A DNA stretch of 5,815 nt from contig JAEWIK010000207.1 of the NCBI GenBank assembly GCA_023387135.1, positions 1 through 5,815 on the forward strand, given 5' to 3'. A program made the translations under genes and the position numbers. This stretch comes from Actinomycetes bacterium. GTDB lineage: Bacteria; Actinomycetota; Actinomycetes; Propionibacteriales; Propionibacteriaceae. Below the pieces are notes generated by a model, which saw nothing but the letters and a program-made list of their open reading frames with translations, was not told the origin of the DNA and did no database searches. This document shows, in pieces, positions 1 through 5,812 of the stretch (position 1 is its first letter; each line of letters opens with the position of its first letter).

Positions 1-2
1 AC

Positions 3-581
3 CTGCTGGAGATCTCGAGGTTCGACGCCGGCGCGGCGGTGCTCACCCTCGACTACACGGACCTCGCGACGCTGGTCGCCGAGGAGGTCGACGCCGTGGC
101 GCCGCTGGCGGCCGAGTTCGGTAGCCAGGTGGTGGTGGACGCGGCCGGCGAGTGCAGGGCCGAGGTCGACTCGCGGCGGATCCGCAGGATCGTCCGCAAC
201 CTGCTGACCAACGCCATCGAGCACGGCGAGGGCAAGCCGATCGCCGTGCACGTCAGGTGTGACGAGGACGCCGCCGCGATCGCGGTGCGGGACCACGGAG
301 TGGGTCTCACGACCGCGCAGGCGCGCCTGGTGTTCGACAGGTTCTGGCGCGCCGATCCCGCCCGCGGCAGGCGGGTGGGAGGAACGGGCCTCGGGCTCTC
401 GATCGCCCAGGAGGACGCCAGGCTGCACGGCGGCACCCTCGAGGTGTGGGGGCTGCCCGGCCAGGGTGCCCAGTTCAGGTTGACTGTGCCCCGCCACGCC
501 GGCGGGACGCTGGTGGACTCCCCGTGGCCGCTCGTCCCCGCCGAGACCGAGGGGGTGCGCGATGCAGTGGCCACCGCCTGA
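3..581 (+). CDS. mtrB: MtrB sensor histidine kinase, C-terminal part (5' end outside window)
   Basis: This is the 3' end of a histidine kinase gene, 192 codons, open from the window edge. It begins in the segment that follows the phospho-acceptor helix (LLEISRFDAG), so the H-box histidine and the membrane segments lie upstream. The ATP-binding domain is complete: N box NLLTNAIEH at 198-224, G1 box DHGVG at 291-305, an F box around VFDRFWRADP, and G2 box GGTGLGLS at 378-401. The last 30 or so residues form a non-conserved tail. Assignment to MtrB rests on lpqB directly downstream with a 20-bp overlap, an arrangement conserved in actinobacteria. MtrB autophosphorylates and passes phosphate to MtrA, which controls cell-wall hydrolase, division and osmotic-response genes. 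The kinase family is certain; the mtrB identity is very likely from context. Confidence 0.93.
   Translation: MLEISRFDAGAAVLTLDYTDLATLVAEEVDAVAPLAAEFGSQVVVDAAGECRAEVDSRRIRRIVRNLLTNAIEHGEGKPIAVHVRCDEDAAAIAVRDHGVGLTTAQARLVFDRFWRADPARGRRVGGTGLGLSIAQEDARLHGGTLEVWGLPGQGAQFRLTVPRHAGGTLVDSPWPLVPAETEGVRDAVATA
549..555 (+). promoter_or_regulatory. Ribosome binding site of lpqB inside the end of mtrB
   Basis: A GAGGGGG stretch lies 6 nt before the ATG at 562 and within the mtrB coding sequence. It supports the ATG at 562 as the lpqB start and suggests translational coupling, because ribosomes finishing mtrB at 581 are already past the lpqB start. Confidence 0.7.
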
Positions 582-2346
582 ACCGCGGTCCCGCCGACGT
601 CGGGCCGCCGCGGTCGTGGGCCTCGCCCTGACGCTGCTGCTGGGCGCCTGTGCGACGGTGCCGACGTCAGGGCCCGTCGAGGAACACGACTTCAGGGACG
701 AGCCCGCGAGTTCGAGCGTCCTGGTGGCGCCGGTGCCACCGGCGCCCGGCGCGTCTCCGACCCTGGTGGTCGAGGGCTTCCTGCACGCCATGAGCACCGA
801 CCAGGCCGACTTCGCCGTCGCCAGGCAGTACCTCACCGACGCCGCCGCCAGCACCTGGGATCCCGGCGCCGGCACGACCGTGTACGCCGACGGCACGCCG
901 CCGCGGGAGACCGAGAACTCGGTCGTGCTGTCGGTGCCGATCGTGGGGACGCTCAGCGCCCGCGGCGAGTTCCGCGAAGCGACGGGCAGGCTCAGCCAGG
1001 ACTTCAAGCTCGTCAAGGGCGGCGACGAACAGTGGCGGATCTCGCAGCCTCCCGAGGGGCTGCTGATCTCCCGGTACGACCTCGCCAACAACTACACCGC
1101 CGTCGACCTGCACTTCCTCGACATCACCGGCACCGCGCTGGTCCCCGACAGGCGGTACTTCCCGCTGAACTCGTCGCTGTTGAAGAACATCGCCAAGGCG
1201 CAACTGGCGATCCCCAGCTGGTGGCTCGCCCGGGCAGTCCGTCCGGTGGTCACCGGCAGGATCGCCGTCGAGTCGGTGGAAGCGTCCCAGCAGGGAGTGG
1301 CCCAGGTCGTGCTCAGTTCGAACGCGCTCGTGCTGACCAACGAGCAGCGGCACACCCTGCTCGCGGAGCTGACCTGGACGCTCACCCAGCCCGCGCTCGC
1401 CGAGCTGATGGGGGTCCAGGTGATGGCGGGGGTGACACCGCTGACGGCGCCGAACGTCTCCGGCGGCGTGCTGACGACGAGGACGTTCAGCGAGCTCGCG
1501 CCGGTGGACAGCCGCTACCCCTCCCGCCTGTTCGCGTTGTCGCACGGGAAGGTGCTGGACGTCACAGACTCCACGAACTGGACGCAGGCCACCCAGGTGG
1601 CGCCGGCCGTCGCCGACGCCGGGTCGTTGGCGGTGCGGGCCGACCTGCAGCAACTGGCGTTCGTGAACGCCGAGGGCACGAGGCTGTCGGCCACGACGCT
1701 GTCGGGCACCGCCGTCACGACGGTGCTGGAGGGGAAGAAGCTGCTGCGTCCCGCCTACTCCCGGCAGCAGGAACTGTGGGCCATCGAGGACGGCGCGAAG
1801 GCGTCGGGCTTCAGGGTCTTCGGCGGCACGGCGAACGCCGAGATCCCGTTCGCCGCCGAGTCGATGCCCGACAAGGAAAGGGTGATCGCCTTCCGGATCT
1901 CTCCCGACGGCTCCCGGATGGCCCTCGTGGTCCGCGGTAAGGATGCCGATCAGGTCGGGAAGGACGCCGATCAGGTGGGGATCGCGCGCATCGTCAGGGC
2001 CGGAGGCAGGGTCAGCCTGCAGGAGTTCAGGCCGGTGTCGGTCATCACGCCACCGGAGGCGGGCATGAAGCTGGTCGACGTGGGCTGGGCGACCCCCACC
2101 CAGCTGTTCGTCCTGGTCTCGCACGCCGACGCCGACAAGAGCGTGAGCGTGTTCAGGGTCGAGCAGGACTCCTCGACAGTCGACGAGGTGGGCCCCAACG
2201 GCGTGGCGGGCCTGCGGGAACTGGCGGCGGCGCCGGGCGAACCGCCCGTGGTCCACAACGACGACCTCGTCTTCCGTTACGAGAGCGACTTCAACTGGAA
2301 GGTGGTGCCGGCCACCGCCGTGACCGGCGTGGCCTACTCGGGCTGA
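562..2346 (+). CDS. lpqB: LpqB lipoprotein, MtrAB-associated (GerMN plus beta-propeller)
   Basis: The product is a 594-residue envelope lipoprotein. The N-terminus has an arginine-rich n-region (R9-R14), a hydrophobic core (about 15-27) and a lipobox LGAC with the lipidated cysteine at residue 30, so it should be anchored on the outer face of the membrane. A GerMN-type domain fits about residues 192-297 (from ALVPDRRYF to GVQVMAGVTPL), and a related segment may lie before it. The remainder, about 320-590, matches the LpqB C-terminal beta-propeller (Gmad1) family. In Mycobacterium smegmatis LpqB interacts with the extracellular part of MtrB and modulates MtrA signalling (established). The gene overlaps mtrB by 20 bp and the ATG is preceded by GAGGGGG. 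An in-frame seven-residue duplication sits in the propeller at residues 459-472. Length and domain order are normal for the family. Confidence 0.95.
   Translation: MQWPPPEPRSRRRRAAAVVGLALTLLLGACATVPTSGPVEEHDFRDEPASSSVLVAPVPPAPGASPTLVVEGFLHAMSTDQADFAVARQYLTDAAASTWDPGAGTTVYADGTPPRETENSVVLSVPIVGTLSARGEFREATGRLSQDFKLVKGGDEQWRISQPPEGLLISRYDLANNYTAVDLHFLDITGTALVPDRRYFPLNSSLLKNIAKAQLAIPSWWLARAVRPVVTGRIAVESVEASQQGVAQVVLSSNALVLTNEQRHTLLAELTWTLTQPALAELMGVQVMAGVTPLTAPNVSGGVLTTRTFSELAPVDSRYPSRLFALSHGKVLDVTDSTNWTQATQVAPAVADAGSLAVRADLQQLAFVNAEGTRLSATTLSGTAVTTVLEGKKLLRPAYSRQQELWAIEDGAKASGFRVFGGTANAEIPFAAESMPDKERVIAFRISPDGSRMALVVRGKDADQVGKDADQVGIARIVRAGGRVSLQEFRPVSVITPPEAGMKLVDVGWATPTQLFVLVSHADADKSVSVFRVEQDSSTVDEVGPNGVAGLRELAAAPGEPPVVHNDDLVFRYESDFNWKVVPATAVTGVAYSG
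1936..1977 (+). repeat. In-frame 21-bp tandem duplication in lpqB (GKDADQV x2)
   Basis: Two adjacent 21-bp units, 1936-1956 and 1957-1977, both encode GKDADQV. They differ at three bases, each a synonymous third position (ggt/ggg, gat/gac, gtc/gtg). The unit is acidic and polar and falls between predicted propeller strands (…MALVVR before, IARIVR after), so it probably lengthens a surface loop. Confidence 0.9.
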
Positions 2347-2377
2347 CCTGTGGAGGACCGGACCGCCCCGCGACCCG

Positions 2378-3076
2378 GTGCCGATCCTGGAACCCGTGAC
2401 GACCCTTCACCTGCTCGACGCCCTCGGCGACCTCGTGCTGGGCTCGCGCTGCCCCGGTTGTGAGGTCCCGGCGCTCGGGCTGTGCCAGCCCTGCAGGCTC
2501 CGGCTCGCCGGCCTCACCCCGGTGGCCGTCACGAGGCAGTCGAGCGACTTTCCCGTCACGGTGGCGGCGGGGGAGTACGCGGGGGCACTCAGGAGGGTGA
2601 TCCTGCTGGCGAAGGAGCGGGGCGGCCTCGCGTACCTGCCGCTCCTGGCGCGCCTGCTCGCGCGGGCTGTCACCGCCCTGGCGGAAGCGTGTCCCGTCCC
2701 GCCCGCGCGCGTCGTCCTCGTCCCCGTCCCGTCGGCGCGAGCCCGGGTCGTCGAACGAGGGCTCGACCTGACGGCCGACCTGGCGCGTCGCGCGGCGTCG
2801 ACCCTGCGCGGCGCCGGGACTGAAGCGACGGTGTCGCGGGCAGTCGGGTTGCTGCGCCAGCCGCGTGACCAGGCGGGCCTCGACAGCCTCGCGCGGGCCG
2901 TCAACAGCCGAGGGGCCTACCGCTGGCGCGTGCCGAAGGCGGGGACGGTGGTCGTGGTCGACGACGTGGTGACCACCGGCGCGACGCTGGGTGCCGTCGC
3001 GGCCGCGGCTCGGACGGCGGGGGTCTGCCTGCTCGGGGCCGCCACGATCGCCGAGACCCGGCGTCGCGCGGCCTGA
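2378..3076 (+). CDS. ComF-family phosphoribosyltransferase-like protein
   Basis: The 232-residue protein has the two-part ComF layout. An N-terminal zinc-finger-like segment has CxxC pairs C25/C28 and C36/C39. A type I phosphoribosyltransferase fold ends in the PRPP-binding signature VVVVDDVVTTGAT (residues 191-203, acidic pair D195-D196). The segment RQPRDQAGLDSLARAVNSRGAY matches the conserved ComF stretch before that signature. In naturally competent bacteria ComF acts in DNA uptake; in actinobacteria its role is not established, and competence should not be assumed. The equivalent gene follows lpqB in mycobacteria. The start is uncertain. GTG 2378 gives the longest form but the only good Shine-Dalgarno-like sequence (tggagga, 2351-2357) lies 20 nt away. 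GTG 2396 is an in-frame alternative, also with poor spacing. The gap to lpqB is 31 bp, so co-transcription is likely. Confidence 0.87.
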   Translation: MPILEPVTTLHLLDALGDLVLGSRCPGCEVPALGLCQPCRLRLAGLTPVAVTRQSSDFPVTVAAGEYAGALRRVILLAKERGGLAYLPLLARLLARAVTALAEACPVPPARVVLVPVPSARARVVERGLDLTADLARRAASTLRGAGTEATVSRAVGLLRQPRDQAGLDSLARAVNSRGAYRWRVPKAGTVVVVDDVVTTGATLGAVAAAARTAGVCLLGAATIAETRRRAA

Positions 3077-3114
3077 GCCGACGGTCGGCAGGGGAGAGGC
3101 ACGTCCTCTGCCTC
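3077..3114 (+). terminator. Two small hairpins directly after the comF-like gene
   Basis: The first hairpin starts right after the stop codon: GCCGA (3077-3081), loop CGG, TCGGC (3085-3089). The second can fold two exclusive ways: GAGGCA (3096-3101) with TGCCTC (3109-3114), or AGAGG (3095-3099) with CCTCT (3105-3109). There is no T-run, so these are weak terminators at best and may instead protect the 3' end of the mtrB-lpqB-comF transcript. Confidence 0.4.
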
Positions 3115-3128
3115 GACCCGGCCCACGA

Positions 3129-3175
3129 ACGCCGGCGGCGCGGAGACCTCGAGTGGGTCTCCGGGCCGCCGGTGT
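3129..3175. terminator. Strong bidirectional terminator-like hairpin between comF-like gene and glnK
   Basis: Arms 3129-3148 and 3156-3175 pair over 20 positions with one G-G mismatch (3140/3164) and one G-T pair (3131/3173), closing a 7-nt loop (3149-3155). The inner seven base pairs, GGAGACC with GGTCTCC, are perfect. No T-tract follows on either strand, which is common for high-GC actinobacterial hairpin terminators. The position between two converging genes suits termination of both transcripts. Confidence 0.72.
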
Positions 3176-3196
3176 GATGCGGTGTCGTTCGGGCTC

Positions 3197-3535
3197 TCAG
3201 ATGGCTTCGCTCCCCGATTCCCCGGTCCGCACGCGCACGACGGCGTCGACCGGAAGCACCCACACCTTTCCGTCCCCGACCTGGCCGGTGCGTGCCGCCT
3301 GCAGGATCACTCCGACGAGGGCCTCGGCCTCTTCGGCGTCCACCAGCACCTCGAGCCGCACCTTCTGGATGAAGTCGATCGTGTACTCCTCGCCGCGGTA
3401 GACCTCGGTGTGGCCGCGCTGGCGGCCGTAGCCGCTCACCTCACTGATGGTCATGCCCCCGACGCCGTGCCTGACGAGCGCCTTCTGGACTGTCTCCAGC
3501 ATCTCGGGCTGGATGATCGCTGTTACGAGCTTCAC
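3197..3535 (-). CDS. glnK: P-II nitrogen regulatory protein GlnK/GlnB
   Basis: The 112-residue length is standard for P-II trimers, which bind ATP/ADP and 2-oxoglutarate and report nitrogen and energy status. Visible landmarks are Q39 in GYGRQRGHTE, the T-loop with the modification tyrosine Y51 (EVYRGEEY), K58, the B-loop TGQVGDGK (83-90), and the C-terminal RVRTGE (R101, R103). Because it follows amtB, its main partner is probably the AmtB channel, blocked by T-loop insertion when nitrogen is plentiful. In Corynebacterium and Streptomyces the T-loop tyrosine is adenylylated by GlnD (established). The start is GTG at 3535, with GGAG (3547-3544) 8 nt upstream inside amtB. Oddities: the T-loop reads YRGEEY where most actinobacterial proteins have YRGAEY, the early motif is IIQP instead of I(V/I)KP, and no glnD follows. 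It could be a second P-II paralogue. The symbol glnB would serve equally well. Confidence 0.95.
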   Translation of the reverse strand: MKLVTAIIQPEMLETVQKALVRHGVGGMTISEVSGYGRQRGHTEVYRGEEYTIDFIQKVRLEVLVDAEEAEALVGVILQAARTGQVGDGKVWVLPVDAVVRVRTGESGSEAI

Positions 3536-3538
3536 TGG

Positions 3539-4933
3539 TCAGGCTCCCGTCTTCTCGGACTCGGGCAGGTCGTCGGCGCTGAGCACGAGCGTGCGCTGCA
3601 CCCTGCTCGAGTAGTACACCGGGCTCAGGTCGTAGCCGACCTCGCTGTGCTCGGCCAGGTCGATGCCGCCCAGCTCGTTGTTGGTGCTGACGCGCCAACC
3701 GATGGTGTGCTTGATGATCAGGCCGATCACGTAGGTGAGGACGAAGGAGTAGACGAGCACGGCTATCGCGCCGACTGCCTGCCTCCAGAGCTGGTCAAGA
3801 CCGCCGCCGAGGAACAGGCCCGCGACGCCCGCCGGGGAGGCGGGATCGGCGAGGAAGCCGATGAGCAGCGTGCCGACGAGGCCGCCGACCAGGTGGACGC
3901 CCACCACGTCGAGCGAGTCGTCGTAGCCCAGCTTGTACTTCAGGCCGACGGCGTAGGCGCAGGCGACGCCCGCTATGACACCCACGAGGATCGACCCGAG
4001 CGGGCTGACCGAACCCGCCGCCGGAGTGATGGCGACGAGGCCCGCCACCACACCGGAGGCAGCGCCGAGCGAGGTGGCGTGACCGTCGCGGAACTTCTCC
4101 ACGACGAGCCAGCCGAGCATGGCCGCACCCGTCGCGACGAGCGTGTTGACCCACGCGGTGGCTGCCCACCAGTTCGCGCCGACCGCCGAACCGGCGTTGA
4201 AGCCGAACCAGCCGAACCACAGCAGGCCGGCGCCGATCATGACCAGGGTCATGTTGTGGGGACGCATCGACTTGCTGCCGAAACCGATGCGCGGGCCGAT
4301 CACGAGGGCGAGCGCGAGTGCCGCTGTGCCGGCGTTGATGTGGATGGCGGTGCCGCCGGCGAAGTCCAGCGCGCCCAGCCAGTTGGCGATCCAGCCGCCG
4401 TGCTCGGCGGTGCCGCCGTCGAAGGAGAACACCCAGCCGGCCACCGGGAAGTAGACGATGGTGCCCCACAGGATCGTGAACAGCGTCCACGCGCTGAACT
4501 TGACGCGATCGGCCAGCGCGCCGGAGACCAGCGCGACGGCGATGATCGCGAACACCGACTGGAACGCGACGAAGGCCAGCGACGGCAGCGTGAAGACCTG
4601 CGCGTCGCCGTTCAGGATGGACTGCAGGCCCGCGAAGTCGAGCGGGTTGCCCAGCAGGCCGAAGAAGGACGGGCCGGGTGAGCCGTCGGCGAGCGTGCGC
4701 GACGGGCCTACCTCGAAGCCGAACGAGTTGCCGAAAGCCAGGCTGTAGCCATACAGCACCCAGAGGACGCCGATGGTGCCCATGGTGATGAAGCTCATCA
4801 TCATCATGTTCAGAACGCCCTTGGCCCGGACCATGCCACCGTAGAAGAGGGCGAGACCGGGGGTCATCAGGAGCACGAGAGCCGCGCTCGTGAGCACCCA
4901 GGCGGTGTCGCCGGTGTCGATTTCCAGAATCAT
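3539..4933 (-). CDS. amtB: Ammonium transporter AmtB
   Basis: This is a 464-residue Amt/MEP/Rh channel with about 11 membrane segments. It starts at residue 10 with the family hallmark TAWVLTSAALVLLMTPGL, and there is no separate signal peptide. The transport residues are intact: twin histidines H198 (GGTAIHINAG) and H347 (VVGVHLVGG), the aspartate D190 (LDFAGG), phenylalanine-gate candidates F124/F128 and F245, and the outer-site residues W167 and S249 in WFGFNAGSA. The cytoplasmic tail carries ELGGIDLAEHSEVGYD (residues 420-435), the conserved segment linked to channel coupling and P-II docking, then about 29 variable residues. It moves ammonium into the cell under nitrogen limitation. ATG 4933 is preceded by GAGG (4940-4937) at a short 3-nt spacing. 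The gene is followed after 3 bp by glnK and preceded by a GlnR-type site cluster. Confidence 0.97.
   Translation of the reverse strand: MILEIDTGDTAWVLTSAALVLLMTPGLALFYGGMVRAKGVLNMMMMSFITMGTIGVLWVLYGYSLAFGNSFGFEVGPSRTLADGSPGPSFFGLLGNPLDFAGLQSILNGDAQVFTLPSLAFVAFQSVFAIIAVALVSGALADRVKFSAWTLFTILWGTIVYFPVAGWVFSFDGGTAEHGGWIANWLGALDFAGGTAIHINAGTAALALALVIGPRIGFGSKSMRPHNMTLVMIGAGLLWFGWFGFNAGSAVGANWWAATAWVNTLVATGAAMLGWLVVEKFRDGHATSLGAASGVVAGLVAITPAAGSVSPLGSILVGVIAGVACAYAVGLKYKLGYDDSLDVVGVHLVGGLVGTLLIGFLADPASPAGVAGLFLGGGLDQLWRQAVGAIAVLVYSFVLTYVIGLIIKHTIGWRVSTNNELGGIDLAEHSEVGYDLSPVYYSSRVQRTLVLSADDLPESEKTGA
3544..3547 (-). promoter_or_regulatory. Ribosome binding site of glnK within the amtB 3' end
   Basis: On the minus strand GGAG at 3547-3544 lies 8 nt before the GTG start of glnK (3535-3533) and just upstream of the amtB stop (3541-3539). 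It decides the GTG start and supports coupled translation of amtB and glnK. Confidence 0.65.
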
Positions 4934-4956
4934 GGGCCTCAGGGTGTCGAACCGCT

Positions 4957-5015
4957 GTTACATCGGGGTTCGTCACGTGTTACGACATCGTTAGGCGCTG
5001 TTACAGCCTTGTTGC
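4957..5015 (-). promoter_or_regulatory. GlnR-type operator: six GTTAC-like half-sites at one-turn spacing upstream of amtB
   Basis: On the plus strand half-sites start at 4957 (GTTAC), 4968 (GTTCG), 4979 (GTTAC), 4990 (GTTAG), 5000 (GTTAC) and 5011 (GTTGC), with steps of 11, 11, 11, 10 and 11 bp. Read in the direction of amtB these are GCAAC, GTAAC, CTAAC, GTAAC, CGAAC and GTAAC. The actinobacterial GlnR consensus is alternating GTnAC and GAAAC-like half-sites separated by 6 bp (established knowledge), and amtB-glnK is a classic GlnR target. The half-site nearest amtB ends 23 bp before the ATG, so the site overlaps or abuts the amtB promoter, and I cannot place a convincing -10/-35 for amtB. 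Activation under nitrogen limitation is inferred. Confidence 0.8.
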
Positions 5016-5121
5016 GGGGTGGCGCCTGAGAGTTCGATGAGGAGCCGGGACTTCCGCGTGGCTGTCGTTGGCCTATGCCCCTGGGGGCGACTAACGTTGG
5101 TTCATGGCACACGAGCCTTCA
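5016..5121 (+). promoter_or_regulatory. Upstream region of hpf with a possible sigma-A-like promoter
   Basis: The best candidate promoter toward hpf is TTGGCC (5068-5073), an 18-bp spacer, then TAACGT (5092-5097), giving a start near 5104 and a leader of about 85 nt. Inside the spacer lies an inverted repeat GCCCC-TG-GGGGC (5077-5088), operator-like but matching no motif I recognise. The hexamers are weak matches, and actinobacterial promoters are often poorly conserved. Nothing else is visible in 5016-5067. Confidence 0.3.
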
Positions 5122-5140
5122 CCTGTCGCTTGGCGGCAGG
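5122..5140 (+). ncRNA. Leader hairpin upstream of hpf (possible cis-regulatory RNA)
   Basis: CCTGTCGC (5122-5129) pairs along all eight positions with GCGGCAGG (5133-5140), counting one G-U, closing a UUG triloop. It ends 48 nt before the hpf ATG. I recall a computationally described raiA-hairpin motif upstream of this gene family in Actinobacteria; whether this hairpin belongs to it cannot be judged here. A T-rich stretch (5157-5165) follows 16 nt after the stem, too far for an ordinary terminator. Confidence 0.45.
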
Positions 5141-5188
5141 AGCGGGCCCGGGTGTCATTTTTCTTGTCCGACTAGGAAAGGGGTTGAC

Positions 5189-5812
5189 ATGGACGTCCTC
5201 GTGACCGGCCGCCACCTTCAGATTCCCGACGACTTCCGCTCACGCGTGGAAGAGAAGCTCAGCTCGATCGAGAAGCTCAAGGATCGTGTCATCAGGGTCG
5301 AGGTGCAGGTGTCGGCACACCCCTACAAGCGGCAGCCGGACCAGTCGACCCACGTCGAGATCACGCTGCGGAGCAAGGGCCCCGTCGTCAGGGCCGAGGC
5401 CTTCGCCGACGACAAGGCTGTCGCCTTCGATCACGCGCTCGACCGCCTGAAGGCCCAACTGCGCAGGGCGTCCGACCGCCGCAAGACCCATCGCGGCCTG
5501 CGCGTCGCCACCCCGATCACCGAGGCCGAGGAGACGGTGGAGGACACCTCGGCAGCCGAGCGTCCCGAGGTCCGCAAGGTGGCGGGCCTCGAGGTCCACG
5601 GGGACGGCCCGCTGGTCGTCCGCGAGAAGTTCTTCGAGGCCGTCCCGCTCACCCTCGCCCAGGCGCTCGACGAGATGGAGCTGGTCGGGCACGACTTCTT
5701 CCTCTACGTCGATGCCGAGTCGCTCGCTCCGAGCGTCGTCTACCGCCGCAAGGCCTACGACTACGGAGTCATCCACCTCGCCGTGGAAGGAGCCACGGCT
5801 GAGCAGGGCTGA
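5189..5812 (+). CDS. hpf: Long-form ribosome hibernation promoting factor HPF (RaiA/S30AE family)
   Basis: The 207-residue protein has the two domains of long HPF. An N-terminal S30AE domain spans about residues 2-100 (MDVLVTGRHLQIPDDFR, ending in the basic helix LKAQLRRASDRRKTHRG). An acidic, flexible linker covers about 101-138. The C-terminal dimerisation domain covers about 140-198, with DEMELVGHDFFLYVDAES (161-178) and VVYRRKAYDYGVIHL (183-197). Long HPF binds the 30S decoding centre in stationary phase or stress, and its C-terminal domain pairs two ribosomes into inactive 100S particles in many bacteria; mycobacteria are reported to form mainly inactive 70S. ATG 5189 is chosen because the S30AE domain begins there and AGGAAAGGGG (5174-5183) lies 5 nt upstream; an in-frame ATG at 5075 would add 38 unrelated residues. 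The orthologue in mycobacteria sits between the comF-like gene and secA. Confidence 0.96.
   Translation: MDVLVTGRHLQIPDDFRSRVEEKLSSIEKLKDRVIRVEVQVSAHPYKRQPDQSTHVEITLRSKGPVVRAEAFADDKAVAFDHALDRLKAQLRRASDRRKTHRGLRVATPITEAEETVEDTSAAERPEVRKVAGLEVHGDGPLVVREKFFEAVPLTLAQALDEMELVGHDFFLYVDAESLAPSVVYRRKAYDYGVIHLAVEGATAEQG

Noticed and set aside
667..2256. 529-codon minus-strand open frame opposite lpqB
   Set aside because: It is low-complexity, rich in R, G, H and P, lies entirely within lpqB and has no recognisable domain or start signal.
2901..3263. Minus-strand open frame across the comF/glnK junction
   Set aside because: It is a serine/arginine-rich shadow that runs through the terminator hairpin.
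3182..4681. Long 499-codon plus-strand open frame opposite glnK and amtB
   Set aside because: It is antisense to two clearly recognised genes, and its composition (rich in A, R, D, E, H, Q with no domain) is typical of a GC-bias shadow frame.
3795..4976. 393-codon minus-strand frame overlapping amtB
   Set aside because: It is arginine-rich out-of-frame translation of amtB; the overlapping frame holds the complete Amt family sequence.
5075..5188. 38-residue N-terminal extension of HPF from ATG 5075
   Set aside because: The extension does not resemble S30AE proteins, it starts upstream of the candidate -10, and ATG 5189 has a good ribosome binding site exactly where the domain begins.
5019..5204. 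61-codon plus-strand open frame between amtB and hpf
   Set aside because: It covers the promoter/leader region and the hpf start in another frame, with no clear ribosome binding site and no recognisable sequence.
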